From contig JANWIY010000047.1 in assembly GCA_025449645.1 (NCBI GenBank), positions 1 to 44,126 of the forward strand: a DNA stretch of 44,126 nucleotides, given 5' to 3'. Position 1 is the first letter of the stretch; the number at the start of each line of letters is the position of its first letter. The notes beneath the pieces are model-generated. The model saw only the letters and a list, made by a program, of their open reading frames with translations, ran no database searches and was not told the origin of the DNA. The position numbers were made by a program, and so were the translations under genes. Source of the stretch: Chitinophagaceae bacterium (lineage in GTDB: Bacteria > Bacteroidota > Bacteroidia > Chitinophagales > Chitinophagaceae). Below are positions 9,680-18,323 of this stretch, piece after piece.

Positions 9680-11473
9680 CTATTTATTTCTTTCCGCTGG
9701 TATGAATTCCTGCTCCACTGCCTGCCGGATCAGGTCAGGTGGCAACAGGCCCTGGGATAAAATAAAGTCATGAAAGTGCAGGTCACTGAATTTGCTTCCC
9801 AGGGCCTGTTCAGTTTCTTTTTTCAATGCAATCATTTTGGTGAAACCATAAAAATAGCTGTTGGCCTGCCCGGGATTTTTCAGGGTAAACCTTTGCACTT
9901 CTTCGTCAGCAAAAGCCTTGGACGAAACAACATCCTTTGTCAATACCTGGAATGCCTGATCCTGCGTGATGGTTCCTGCCTGAAGTTCAGGATCCAAAAA
10001 TGCCCTTGCGGCGCGTAAAAGAAGATAATCAAGGGACACAAGGCGACCCTCCAGAGGCATGTAAGGCCGGATCATGTATTCCGCATACAATCCCCATCCT
10101 TCCACATTGGTGGAATTAAAAGCGTAGAGTACGCGCGCCCTGGAAACACCTTCTTCCACCATTTTATCGAACTGCAGTTCGTGCCCCGGCCGGGCTTCAT
10201 GGGCGATGATGGTCCATGATGCTGCGTCAAACGTAAAATCATCGTATTTGTCTTCTGTTTTCCCGCCTGGTGGAGATGGCATGTTGAGGGGCAATACAAA
10301 TACGCCGCGCTGGCCGGTGTTGTTCAAAAAAGGAGGCGGATCCATGTGCGGCGCAGGTTGCTGTGCGGTTTCCGCGACGGTAGCCAAACGGATAATGGCC
10401 GGCCGGTTGGGCAGGGTTACCAGTTGATGCTGGCGAATAATGGCTTCAATATCTTTCAGATGGCGCTCATACAGGGGAATGATCGAGTCCCCATGTATTT
10501 GTTCCTTTTTAAGTTCGTGCATCACACTCCGGTAATCACCGGAGGCCAGATGTCGCCGGCTGGCGATCTCCGCTGCTATGGGCTTCATTTCATTTTGGAT
10601 ATTGGTAAATGCGGCATGTGCCATCCTTGCGATTTCCGCCGGTGAAATATCAATGCCGAAATTTTCAAAAGCCAGCGCATACTCCTCCGGCGGCATGCGG
10701 AAATCTTCACGGGCTTTGGGTAAAACCTGTTCCCGGGTCCATTGATCATAATCTTCCACCTGCTTTTTTAATATTCCATAAGGCTCTTCCCAGTTTTTCA
10801 GATTGTATTTTTTGCACAGCTCCGCAACGCCGCCCATAATGCTGGCATCACGCGATAAATCCAATTCCATTTTCTGTCTTGAAGGATATACCATATTCTG
10901 CGCGGCGATCTGATGCTTTACCCTATCCTCAAATATTGTTGTAATGGATTGGTATCCGGGTTCCAGGCCGGCATATTTCCGCATGCGCACGATAACTGCA
11001 TGACGACGCTCAGTTGCTGTTTGGGCATCAAGTAAGATCCGCAGTCCTTCATAAATTGTAGTCGTGGCATTCAGAAAAGGCACCCTGTGGGTCAGCTGAT
11101 AATCCTGCTGACGGAAACCCAGGTCCATATGATGGATCAGGATATGGAGATCCTGCAAAACGGGTTCCTGCTTTTCTTTTTCCAATGCTGCGGTAAAAAC
11201 GGATACCAGTTGTTCTTCTTCCTTTCTCTTCGCCAGTTGGTTGGCCAGGGTGGGTGCGGCAACGAGCGTATCGTATTCCGGCAGCCCTTCGTTAGATCCA
11301 AATTCGGGAGAATATTTTTTATCAAGGTCGATCAGCATCTGGGTGTAATGGTCAGATTGCTTAATCCAGTCTTTTTTATTCCCGGAAGCTGTGTTTTGGG
11401 GCTTTGCGGGGAAAGGCAATAAACAAAAAAAGCAAATGGCCGAAATGATTAGCCCCCGTTGAATTCTATTCAT
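9680..11473 (-). CDS. DUF885 family exported metallopeptidase-like protein
   Basis: 597 residues with an N-terminal signal peptide (hydrophobic residues 8-20). The key motif is HEARPGHE at residues 425-432 (HExxxGH), the presumed metal-binding site of the DUF885 family, which is thought to be a gluzincin-like peptidase; activity has been shown for few members. The C-terminal part is helical and ends within family length (about 560-600). The promoter element at 11511-11518 fits this start at 11473. It shares no operon with its neighbours. Confidence 0.87.
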   Translation of the reverse strand: MNRIQRGLIISAICFFCLLPFPAKPQNTASGNKKDWIKQSDHYTQMLIDLDKKYSPEFGSNEGLPEYDTLVAAPTLANQLAKRKEEEQLVSVFTAALEKEKQEPVLQDLHILIHHMDLGFRQQDYQLTHRVPFLNATTTIYEGLRILLDAQTATERRHAVIVRMRKYAGLEPGYQSITTIFEDRVKHQIAAQNMVYPSRQKMELDLSRDASIMGGVAELCKKYNLKNWEEPYGILKKQVEDYDQWTREQVLPKAREDFRMPPEEYALAFENFGIDISPAEIARMAHAAFTNIQNEMKPIAAEIASRRHLASGDYRSVMHELKKEQIHGDSIIPLYERHLKDIEAIIRQHQLVTLPNRPAIIRLATVAETAQQPAPHMDPPPFLNNTGQRGVFVLPLNMPSPPGGKTEDKYDDFTFDAASWTIIAHEARPGHELQFDKMVEEGVSRARVLYAFNSTNVEGWGLYAEYMIRPYMPLEGRLVSLDYLLLRAARAFLDPELQAGTITQDQAFQVLTKDVVSSKAFADEEVQRFTLKNPGQANSYFYGFTKMIALKKETEQALGSKFSDLHFHDFILSQGLLPPDLIRQAVEQEFIPAERNK

Positions 11474-11510
11474 AGCATTACTTAAGTTGGTTGTTCATTT
11501 TATCGTCGCG

Positions 11511-11518
11511 CAAAGTTA
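11511..11518 (-). promoter_or_regulatory. -7 promoter element TAACTTTG for the DUF885 gene
   Basis: Exact match to the Bacteroidota -7 consensus TAnnTTTG, read on the minus strand, 37 bp upstream of the start at 11473. No clear -33 TTG at the usual distance was found. Confidence 0.65.
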
Positions 11519-11589
11519 AGGGAAGAATGAGCCAACATACCTGAGAATTCTGATCCCGAATCTTTCTGAAGTTATCAGACACCTTAAAA

Positions 11590-12165
11590 TTATTTTGCTG
11601 CCGCGGGTTTATAACGAATGACAACAATGCCGCAATCATAGGCTTTTGATTCAATCAGGCTCAGGTTTAATTTGCTGTTTAAACCATTGAATATACCCAT
11701 GCCTTTACCCAAGGCTGCGGGATTGATAAAAAGAATGTATTCATCAATCAGGTTTTGCTTTATCAGACTGGAAACGAAATTACTGCCACCATAAACTATA
11801 ATATCCTTACCGCTTTGTTTTTTTAATTTCGATACTTCTTCTGAGATATCACCCTTCGCCAAAACAGTATTATTCCATATTGATTTGTCAAGTGTTTTGC
11901 TAAAAACAACTTTTGGTATGTCAACCATTTTTTTTGCAAAGGGAAACTGTGTATTGGCGGGATCGGCTACCACGGATTCCCAATAGGAAACGAATCCATC
12001 CGTCATTTTTCTTCCGAGCAGAATATGGTCAACGGAATCCGTCACATCATTAATATAATTTTTTAACCGATCATCCATGTCCCACGTCATAAAATCCATC
12101 TCGCCATTGGGTCCTGCAACAAATCCATCCACGGAGAGCTGCATCTGTAATTTTAATTTTTTCAT
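11590..12165 (-). CDS. Dihydrofolate reductase-like / RibD C-terminal domain protein
   Basis: 191 residues with the RibD_C fold pattern: an N-terminal strand and loop (LQMQLSVDGFVAGPNGEMDF), the LLGRKMTDGF segment, KVVFSKTL, and a GGSNFVSSLIKQNLIDEYILFINPAALGKG stretch that matches the NADPH-binding half of the superfamily. These stand-alone proteins are abundant in Bacteroidota and their substrates are generally unknown; it is not folA. A well-placed -7 element and a C-rich upstream box (see the box at 12260-12265) lie before it. Confidence 0.88.
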   Translation of the reverse strand: MKKLKLQMQLSVDGFVAGPNGEMDFMTWDMDDRLKNYINDVTDSVDHILLGRKMTDGFVSYWESVVADPANTQFPFAKKMVDIPKVVFSKTLDKSIWNNTVLAKGDISEEVSKLKKQSGKDIIVYGGSNFVSSLIKQNLIDEYILFINPAALGKGMGIFNGLNSKLNLSLIESKAYDCGIVVIRYKPAAAK

Positions 12166-12208
12166 TTTATTCCTGATTTTAATAAGTTATTAATCTTTCC
12201 TTCCTGCA

Positions 12209-12216
12209 CAAAAGTA
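12209..12216 (-). promoter_or_regulatory. -7 promoter element TACTTTTG for the reductase gene
   Basis: Exact TAnnTTTG match on the minus strand, 43 bp upstream of the ATG at 12165. Confidence 0.65.
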
Positions 12217-12257
12217 GATGCATAAATTAAATCTGGCAATGTGTGATTACGGCAATT

Positions 12258-12265
12258 TAGGGGGT
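12258..12265 (-). promoter_or_regulatory. C-rich upstream box ACCCCCTA, possible activator site
   Basis: On the minus strand ACCCCCT lies exactly 43 bp before the -7 element of the reductase gene. The same heptamer lies exactly 43 bp before the -7 element of the VOC gene (18537-18543). The box overlaps the stop codon of the antiporter gene. Role is inferred from shared sequence and spacing only. Confidence 0.35.
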
Positions 12266-13851
12266 TAGATGCGGCTTGATACATTGCCCAGGCGCATTTT
12301 TTCTTCTTCAACATCCATCAGCGTCTGGTATTTGCGAATCAGATCTTCGTCTGTATTAATATCCTTGTTCCACTCACGAAGCCATTGGCGCTGCTGAATA
12401 AGCAGTTTGAGGTAGACTTTCTTAAATACTTCTGTATCCGGAGCATCTGCATCAAACAATTCTTCAGCCTCCAGTTTTTTTTCCAGTTGCTGCAAAGCGG
12501 CACTGGAATTGATTTCTCTTTCATGGTGAGCTCTTAAATAAGATAGGCTTCCGGAAGCCAGCTTACGGCGAAGTATAACCGATTGTGTTTCTATCGAAAG
12601 CGGACGATCAGGATCCTCCAGCTTTAGCCAGCGGATCAGCAGGGGAAGCGTCAGACCCTGAACGACCAGTGTAAGCAGGATAACGACGAAGCTGATAAAG
12701 ATGATGAGGTTGCGCTCCGGGAAATCAGATCCGTTATTGAGATAAACAGGTATAGATAGTGCAGCTGCCAGCGATACGACCCCGCGCATGCCGGCCCACC
12801 CGAACACCAGGGGCAATTTCCATCCCGGTCGATTGTCGGCTGTTTTAATAAAACGGCTGATGAATACAGTAAATGCTGAGGCGCCTAAAGCGCATAATAT
12901 TCTGGCGAGCATCAGCAGGACCGTGATCAGCAAACCATATCCGATGGCCTGTTTAAGGGTTGCTCCGTCGAGCTGACCGACAATGACGGGCAGCGCCAGG
13001 CCGATCAGCATAAAGACCAGCCCGTTAAGCACAAATCCCAATGCCGACCAAACATTGGCGCCACGCAAACGGCTCCGGTAGCTAAGAAACAAATGACTTT
13101 TGGAAGACAGAAAAAGTCCGCCGCTGACTACGGCCAGTACACCCGAAACATGAATGGATTCCGCAGCCATATACATTACATAAGGTGTGGCCAGTGTCAA
13201 TACGATATCCATATTTGCGTCTGTAGGCAACCATTTGTGCAGGTAGAAGAACAGTGTGGCGACCAGGAGGCCGACGGCAATGCCGGCCAGGATCACCCAT
13301 ACGAAGCTCAATGCTGCTTCGTGAAAAACAAAACGGCCGGTCTCCACGGCCACAAGGGCAAAACGAAAAACCACCAGGCTGGATGCATCATTCAACAGAC
13401 TTTCTCCTTCGATGACGGAAGAAACTCTTTTTGGAATGCTGATATATTTCATAATAGCCGATGCACTCACTGCATCGGGCGGAGACACGATTCCTCCAAG
13501 CAGGAAGCCAAGGGCCAGGGAGAATCCTGGTATCGCTGCACTGGCCACAAGGGCAACGACGAATGAAGTAACAATCACGATCAGAAAAGCGAAACTACCG
13601 ATGATGCGGCGCCAGCGCCAGAACTCTTTCCAGGAAGTGTACCAGGCAGCTTCATATAAGAGCGGGGGCAGGAAGATAATGAAGATCATTTCAGGCCTTA
13701 CACTGATATCGGGAATTTGTGGAATAAGACTGAGGATTAGTCCACCCAGCACCAAAACAATTGGATAAGCCACTTTGAGTTTCCGGGCCAGCAAAACCAG
13801 CAACACGATCACCAGAACAAGGGCAACATATTGGGTAAACTCAACCAGCAT
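12265..13851 (-). CDS. CPA1 family Na+/H+ antiporter
   Basis: 528 residues. About twelve hydrophobic helices fill residues 8-405, with the diagnostic CPA1/NhaP motifs SPPDAVSASA (Asp126) and GESLLNDASSLVVF, where Asn154-Asp155 form the ion-binding pair. A hydrophilic C-terminal tail of about 120 residues, rich in charged helices, is typical of bacterial members and is probably regulatory. It exchanges cytosolic Na+ (or K+) for protons across the inner membrane, supporting pH and salt homeostasis. The stop codon overlaps the C-rich box of the next gene. Confidence 0.92.
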   Translation of the reverse strand: MLVEFTQYVALVLVIVLLVLLARKLKVAYPIVLVLGGLILSLIPQIPDISVRPEMIFIIFLPPLLYEAAWYTSWKEFWRWRRIIGSFAFLIVIVTSFVVALVASAAIPGFSLALGFLLGGIVSPPDAVSASAIMKYISIPKRVSSVIEGESLLNDASSLVVFRFALVAVETGRFVFHEAALSFVWVILAGIAVGLLVATLFFYLHKWLPTDANMDIVLTLATPYVMYMAAESIHVSGVLAVVSGGLFLSSKSHLFLSYRSRLRGANVWSALGFVLNGLVFMLIGLALPVIVGQLDGATLKQAIGYGLLITVLLMLARILCALGASAFTVFISRFIKTADNRPGWKLPLVFGWAGMRGVVSLAAALSIPVYLNNGSDFPERNLIIFISFVVILLTLVVQGLTLPLLIRWLKLEDPDRPLSIETQSVILRRKLASGSLSYLRAHHEREINSSAALQQLEKKLEAEELFDADAPDTEVFKKVYLKLLIQQRQWLREWNKDINTDEDLIRKYQTLMDVEEEKMRLGNVSSRI

Positions 13852-14059
13852 ACCATTCAGGTTTAAGTAAATTTAAGAAGAATTGATGTGGGTGTATTCA
13901 ATAGAATAATCGTCAATTCAGAGTATAATGCAACAGGTAGCCTGCGAAGTCATCTCCGCAAAATAATTTAGCTGATTATATCTTCAGCATAGCAAGTACA
14001 TCAATGGGAATTCAATGTGAAATCCGGTAATTAATGTTTAGTTTGGACTAAAATTCGAG

Positions 14060-14686
14060 ATGCTTTTCATCTTCGGTAAAAGGAGGACCAGAATAGCCAA
14101 ATATATTGACTCCGATAGCATTTGTTATCCCTGCAAAGCCTCTGACCGGGAAGTTCAGGTGTACATTGAATATTTTCATTTATGTTTTATTCCGGTTTTC
14201 CCAATTGGAGGTAAACAGATTGAAATGCGTTGCAGAAATTGCGGAGACGAGACGAAACTGGAGAGTGTGGAACAGCGATACTTAAGTTTGGCCAAAACCC
14301 CATTTTACTTTTATTCCGCTCTGATCCTATGCGTTTGCGTGGGTACATATTGGTTTTATTGGAACAGGAACAAAGAAAAGCAGAAAAGAGAATTTGTTGA
14401 CAAGCCTTCAGTTGCTGATGTCTATATAATAAAAAAGGGGGAAAGTGATGAAGCGACTTACTCCTTTCTCCGGATAGTGAAAATAAGCGGAGACTCAATA
14501 ATGGTATTCCATAACGACTTGGAATATGGCGGCTTTGTAAGCAAATTGACGGACGATGACTATTTTGTAAAGGATGATACTTTGGTCCTTAGTAAGAGTG
14601 AGCTAATAGAAATGCAGGACCGTGACGAGATCTATTCGGTGAAACGCGGATATGGGAATGGGGGAGGGTTCAACTGCATCAGATAA
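14060..14686 (+). CDS. Zinc-ribbon membrane-anchored hypothetical protein
   Basis: 208 residues, no named family recognised with certainty. The N-terminus holds a zinc ribbon made of C22xxC25 and C58xxC61, with the intervening YFHLCFIPVFPIG pattern that is common in small Bacteroidota zinc-ribbon membrane proteins. One clear transmembrane helix covers about residues 84-102 (FYFYSALILCVCVGTYWF), followed by a charged soluble domain of about 100 residues with beta character and a glycine-rich end. The ribbon side should be cytosolic if the positive residues after the helix follow the usual rule less strictly; topology is uncertain. Function unknown. Confidence 0.72.
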   Translation: MLFIFGKRRTRIAKYIDSDSICYPCKASDREVQVYIEYFHLCFIPVFPIGGKQIEMRCRNCGDETKLESVEQRYLSLAKTPFYFYSALILCVCVGTYWFYWNRNKEKQKREFVDKPSVADVYIIKKGESDEATYSFLRIVKISGDSIMVFHNDLEYGGFVSKLTDDDYFVKDDTLVLSKSELIEMQDRDEIYSVKRGYGNGGGFNCIR

Positions 14687-14703
14687 AAAATAAACCTTTG
14701 TCA

Positions 14704-14721
14704 GTCTTCACACCGGAAGAC
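14704..14721. terminator. Hairpin between converging genes, possible weak terminator
   Basis: GTCTTC and GAAGAC pair around a 6-nt loop between the stops at 14686 and 14748. On the minus strand a T-rich run follows about ten bases later, so it may serve the MuiA-like gene. Weak by stem length. Confidence 0.35.
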
Positions 14722-14747
14722 ACTGCAACAGCCACCAAATATAAAAT

Positions 14748-16604
14748 CTACTCCAACAGCAGTTTCTGGTCTTTCGGATATTTTACGCTGTAACTGATTG
14801 ATAATTTTTTCTCTTCGCCCGGCCGTAGACCAACTACCCAGTTAATCATGCCGGTTTCCTTGTTGATCTGGGCTTCAGGTGATTTTACGTTTTCCACGCT
14901 GATGTCCCTGTTGGTTGAAACCGGGATCTGGTCCACCACATTGATATTCACTGGAACTTTTTTTGTATTTCGGATACTGGTTTCATATTGTCTGGAATCG
15001 GTTCGGTTATTGCCGATGAATTTTTTTGTACTGTATTCTTTTATCAGTTTGCGGGATATTTTAATTCCGTTATCCTTACCAAGCGAAAGTGTCAGGGTAT
15101 CTGTGGCGGAAGCCAGGTCAAGATAAGTCTTGCCAAGGTAAGTACCTTCAAAATAAAGGCTGATTTCCCCAGGTTGCAGATCATAGTCCTGCCAACTAAT
15201 GATCCGTGCATTGAGAAAAGCAGTCGGGTCAATCTTGGGTACTGAATAATATTCATAGGTCGCGGGAACCTCAAATTGTTTGATACTGATGGTGGTGGTT
15301 TTCCCATCCGATTCAAGAGTGTATTTATCGTTTATTTGGTATACCATGGCCGTCGGCTGGTATTGGGTGGCGACCGAAATTGTTTGAACAGATTCTGTCT
15401 TTCTCCTTGTTTCTTTATCAGCAATCTCAACTCCAGCCGCTTTTCCCTCCATTGAATAACCACTTACAACGACTTCTTCCAAGGCATCAGACCTTGGCGT
15501 GAGCAGAATCGTTATATACCCCGAATTTGCCCTGACTTCTTTCGTTTGGTATCCCACGCTGGTTATGACCAGTATACCATCTGCGGGCATATTTCGCAAT
15601 TTAAAATATCCATTACCATCCGTTTGAACAGCAGTGCCCAGGCCTTTTATTGATACGGTAGAGCCGGGTATAGGCTCTCCCTTTTCATTGGTAATCCTTC
15701 CGGATATTTCACCCTGAACACCATGACCGCTCAATGAAACAGAAGGATCATAAAATCCCAGCATCCAAGGCTGCAGAGTAGGTTGGGTGGCATTGTCTTT
15801 GGGATTTCCGGTGCTAAGCTGAAGTGGAATATTCTTCCAGGTTTCACCACTCCGCTGAAAAATATTGGCGTTCATTAGAATGCTTAAGGGTTCGGTTATC
15901 TCATTAACCCGCACATCATAGGTTGGATACCATCCCGCATCTTTCACATTATACCATAACTGAAAATTCACGGTGGCGGATTGCTTGCTTTCAATCAAAG
16001 CTGTAACAATATAATTGATACTGTCCCGCTTTTTACTCATCTCCTGCAACTGGGCCTTATTCCTCAGAAGATCCTGTTCTTCCGTAACAAGATGTTTTTG
16101 GATCTCGAGTTCCTTCTCATACAATTCTGTCAGTCGCTGGCGCTGAAATTCCAGTGCATCTTTCAAATCTACGGTCTTTACGCCCGACTGACCACCAATG
16201 GCCTGGTTCTTGACCAGCATTGCTTCTTCGTTCTTACAGACATCCAACTGTTTCTGGTCGAGATCAATTTTATCCTTCAAAGTATTTGTCTTGTTAATAA
16301 AGTCCTGTTCCTGCTGTTCGATTTTGCGTTCTGTCAGGAAATCCTTGCTTGTATTTACAGAAAGCAACGTAATACCAGCATCCGCCATTAATTGCACCGT
16401 CTGCTGATCTAATTGATTGCTGAGACCAGCAAAAGAAATTGCTGCACGGCCGGCCGGTATGTTCACAGAAGCCGTTCTTTCCACCCGGGCACCTGAAGAA
16501 AAAACGGTAACATTTTGGATTGTTGTTTCAACATCCAGTTTTTTTACCTGGCAAGGCGCACCGAACCAGAAAAGCAAGGGCAAACCGATTAAGAAAATCC
16601 GCAT
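14748..16604 (-). CDS. MuiA-like DUF4140/DUF4139 protein with inserted SusC-like domain
   Basis: 618 residues with a signal peptide (residues 1-18). Order of parts: DUF4140-like N-terminal domain (about 28-100), a long coiled coil (about 95-205), the DUF4139 beta-rich domain starting near QLWYNVKDAGWYPTYD (215-230), then an insertion at about 297-383 and the rest of DUF4139 to the end. The insertion reads as a CarboxypepD_reg-type domain (GRITNEKGEPIPGSTVSIKG, TDGNGYFKL) followed by LEEVVVSGYS, the segment that in SusC proteins opens the plug domain. The MuiA name comes from a mucoidy inhibitor, but the biochemical role is unknown. Located in the periplasm or outer membrane. Confidence 0.85.
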   Translation of the reverse strand: MRIFLIGLPLLFWFGAPCQVKKLDVETTIQNVTVFSSGARVERTASVNIPAGRAAISFAGLSNQLDQQTVQLMADAGITLLSVNTSKDFLTERKIEQQEQDFINKTNTLKDKIDLDQKQLDVCKNEEAMLVKNQAIGGQSGVKTVDLKDALEFQRQRLTELYEKELEIQKHLVTEEQDLLRNKAQLQEMSKKRDSINYIVTALIESKQSATVNFQLWYNVKDAGWYPTYDVRVNEITEPLSILMNANIFQRSGETWKNIPLQLSTGNPKDNATQPTLQPWMLGFYDPSVSLSGHGVQGEISGRITNEKGEPIPGSTVSIKGLGTAVQTDGNGYFKLRNMPADGILVITSVGYQTKEVRANSGYITILLTPRSDALEEVVVSGYSMEGKAAGVEIADKETRRKTESVQTISVATQYQPTAMVYQINDKYTLESDGKTTTISIKQFEVPATYEYYSVPKIDPTAFLNARIISWQDYDLQPGEISLYFEGTYLGKTYLDLASATDTLTLSLGKDNGIKISRKLIKEYSTKKFIGNNRTDSRQYETSIRNTKKVPVNINVVDQIPVSTNRDISVENVKSPEAQINKETGMINWVVGLRPGEEKKLSISYSVKYPKDQKLLLE

Positions 16605-17481
16605 AAGAAGATATTAACTATTAAAACGATTTGACTTTTGAAATCAATGCAATGTGCAGGACATTTTCTGATTTATGATGCAAAAACCACTTTAATTACA
16701 TAATCCCTACAAAAATTTATCAGTTTTTTGAGACCTTCAGTGGAGTCCTCAATGTAAAACAGACTTCTTGCGCTCTCCCTAATGGAGAAACCGAATTGAC
16801 ATACTGGTGATCAAGCTTCATTATGAAAAAGGAAGAGCTGCTAAGCTATCTCTTAATCTTCATGCGACAATCACCGGATATTTTAAATATGGATAATGTG
16901 AACTCTGCCGAGCCTATTGCTGGCCGGGAAGCTGGACCATCCTGCCTGATCGGCGGAGTTGACCTTCTTCAATCCGGTAACCCGGCAGGTCGCCGCCGCG
17001 GCCAGTAAAAAAGCATGGTACTGTCCTTCCTGCCATTGCGTCAATTCCGTCTATTTAGATAAAAGCAGATCTTACTTTTTTGCAACGAAAAACCCTCCGG
17101 TGCTATTGTGCTTAGATACTTAAGTACCTATTGAGATTCGATGAAGATAGTAAGTTAAAGCGCAGTTTGGCTGCGCCGGATATTGCAGGCCAAGGTGCTT
17201 TTAAGCTGTTCCAACAGGTGCTTCGGCGTGACGCGGTATACTGTATATAGTGTTGGCATAAACCAATCCCAATGAGCGGTGGCCCTTATCCCGTTTCCTT
17301 TATATTCTAACGCTAAGAATCCCCGGATTGGTATCTTTCGCCCCATTCAGCTCCCAGGCCATTCAAAAGTAAATCAGCCATGAGGGCACAGATAAGATAT
17401 TCTTTTTTACTATGCTGTGATTCTAACCAATTACAGTATTGCACTCCAAGCAACGTGAGTTATTGAAAGTACCTGTTGCCG
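16605..17481. other. Gene-poor stretch of about 0.9 kb
   Basis: I see no convincing gene here. Two open frames of about 60 codons (16823-17008 plus; 17155-17346 minus) start with ATG but show no recognisable domain, signal or conserved composition, and the first ends in a GC-rich arginine run that looks non-coding. There is a 10-bp perfect palindrome TACTTAAGTA at 17117-17126. The stretch may be decayed coding sequence or long regulatory DNA. Confidence 0.5.
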
Positions 17482-17586
17482 TTACGAGTAAATGATGTAC
17501 GACAGCAGGGTAATCAGAGCGAAGACCGTTGTCGTATAGATGAAGGCTTTTTTGAGTGACATATAAATTGTTTTGTGATTGTTCAT
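17482..17586 (-). CDS. Putative 34-residue single-helix membrane peptide
   Basis: A short frame from the ATG at 17586 to a TAA at 17482, below usual annotation length. It begins with a short polar, basic stretch (MNNHKTIYMSLKK) and continues with an uninterrupted hydrophobic segment of about 20 residues (14-33) to the stop, the exact form of a small bitopic membrane peptide with its N-terminus in the cytosol. A second in-frame ATG at 17562 would give 26 residues. It lies downstream of, and on the same strand as, the arsR and small lipoprotein genes. No family recognised; function unknown; coding status is inference. Confidence 0.42.
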   Translation of the reverse strand: MNNHKTIYMSLKKAFIYTTTVFALITLLSYIIYS

Positions 17587-17624
17587 AATTTCTTCATGTA
17601 AAAACAACCTCTAAAGGATAAGTT

Positions 17625-17650
17625 ATGAGCCTGTTTTGGTTTCGGCTCAT
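17625..17650. terminator. Hairpin overlapping the stop of the small lipoprotein gene
   Basis: ATGAGCC (17625-17631) and GGCTCAT (17644-17650) pair perfectly around a 12-nt loop. There is no clear T-run on either strand, so it could be a processing or attenuating hairpin rather than a terminator. Confidence 0.3.
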
Positions 17651-17889
17651 TGCCGATTTGATTTTGAAGCAGGGTAGTATGCGGCCCTAGTCTTATTCTT
17701 TACTGTCGTTTGGTTGATATTGCCTGAGTAAGCCTGGACGGCGCGTTTGCCTGTAACACCAGGTGTGTTAGCCGCCTCTAAATATTTTTCCCGCGCGAAA
17801 CAACCACCGATGGACATGATCAGGAAATAGGCGAGGGCGGCCGGAAGAGGGCTGCTGATGAGGTTTTTTGTTATTGCTATTTTTGACAC
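17647..17889 (-). CDS. Putative small lipoprotein (80 aa, GTG start), ArsR-linked
   Basis: The open frame can be read from a TTG at 17925, but that codon lies inside an operator-like palindrome; a GTG at 17889 gives a better product: basic start (MSKIAITKN), a hydrophobic stretch and a lipobox-like SIGGC with Cys30, then a 50-residue polar mature part rich in Asn, Thr, Lys and Tyr. No family recognised. It is 128 bp downstream of arsR on the same strand and has two of the three operator-like palindromes (17907-17930 and 17980-18003) just upstream, which suggests ArsR control. The coding call rests on the lipoprotein pattern plus this context. Confidence 0.5.
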   Translation of the reverse strand: MSKIAITKNLISSPLPAALAYFLIMSIGGCFAREKYLEAANTPGVTGKRAVQAYSGNINQTTVKNKTRAAYYPASKSNRQ

Positions 17890-17906
17890 GGCGTTTAATT
17901 TAATAG

Positions 17907-17930
17907 ATGTATTCAAATAATTCAATAAAT
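17907..17930. promoter_or_regulatory. ArsR operator-like palindrome, copy 2
   Basis: Arms ATGTATTCAA and TTCAATAAAT separated by 4 bp. The second arm differs at one base from the matching arm of the arsR operator. It lies 18 bp upstream of the GTG start of the small lipoprotein gene. Confidence 0.5.
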
Positions 17931-17979
17931 AAAGGCAAGGTTTTACTCCGGTTCGGACAAATAGGAAACAATATTATAG

Positions 17980-18003
17980 ATTTATTTAAGAACTTCGATA
18001 AAT
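17980..18003. promoter_or_regulatory. ArsR operator-like palindrome, copy 3
   Basis: Arms ATTTATTTAA and TTCGATAAAT separated by 4 bp. The second arm is identical to, and the first differs at one base from, the operator in front of arsR. It lies 14 bp beyond the arsR stop, between arsR and the small lipoprotein gene. Confidence 0.5.
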
Positions 18004-18017
18004 AACCACAAAAAAAA

Positions 18018-18293
18018 TCAAATTTTCAGAGCCTCGATGAAACGGATGTACTCATCCATCAATTTATTATTCAGGTAATACCGCACATTCCGGCCTTCTT
18101 TGTCTGAGGTCACCAGTTCACTTTCCAGCAATAATTTCAGGTGATGGGCAATGGAGGGCTGGGCCAGGTCAATCGTTTTATTCAGATCCACGCAATACAG
18201 GCATTGCCTGCTCTTCTTGATCTCCTTCAGGATCGTCAGGCGGTTGGGGTCGGCCAGCGCTTTCGAGATCTTTTCTGCTTTTTTCGCATCCAT
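18018..18293 (-). CDS. ArsR/SmtB family winged-helix repressor
   Basis: 91 residues, a typical size. The winged helix-turn-helix is clear: KALADPNRLTILKEI (helices 1-2), the recognition region LAQPSIAHHLKLLLESELV, and the wing SDKEGRNVRYYLNN. A CLYC pair just before VDL lies near, though not exactly on, the cysteine pair that senses arsenite in classical ArsR, so a thiol-reactive metal or redox signal is plausible but unproven. The gene has its own -7 element and a near-perfect 24-bp palindrome directly upstream, and two more copies follow the gene, arguing for self-repression and control of the downstream small genes. Confidence 0.9.
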   Translation of the reverse strand: MDAKKAEKISKALADPNRLTILKEIKKSRQCLYCVDLNKTIDLAQPSIAHHLKLLLESELVTSDKEGRNVRYYLNNKLMDEYIRFIEALKI

Positions 18294-18311
18294 TTCAAAT
18301 CAATTACAACA

Positions 18312-18319
18312 CAAAGATA
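18312..18319 (-). promoter_or_regulatory. -7 promoter element TATCTTTG for arsR
   Basis: Exact TAnnTTTG match on the minus strand, 18 bp upstream of the start at 18293 and 5 bp from the operator palindrome, which would cover the -33 region. Confidence 0.68.
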
Positions 18320-18323
18320 TAAT

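Noticed and set aside
13093-13566. 157-codon plus-strand frame, rich in Gln, His and Cys
   Set aside because: Lies entirely antisense to the well-supported antiporter gene; the odd composition is that of a reversed membrane protein gene.
16823-17008. 61-codon plus-strand frame starting MKKEELLSYLL
   Set aside because: The beginning looks protein-like, but the second half becomes GC-rich and ends in an arginine run, with no promoter, signal or domain. Not enough support to call it a gene.
17155-17346. 63-codon minus-strand frame
   Set aside because: No recognisable pattern, promoter or link to neighbours; composition is mixed. Left as part of the gene-poor stretch.
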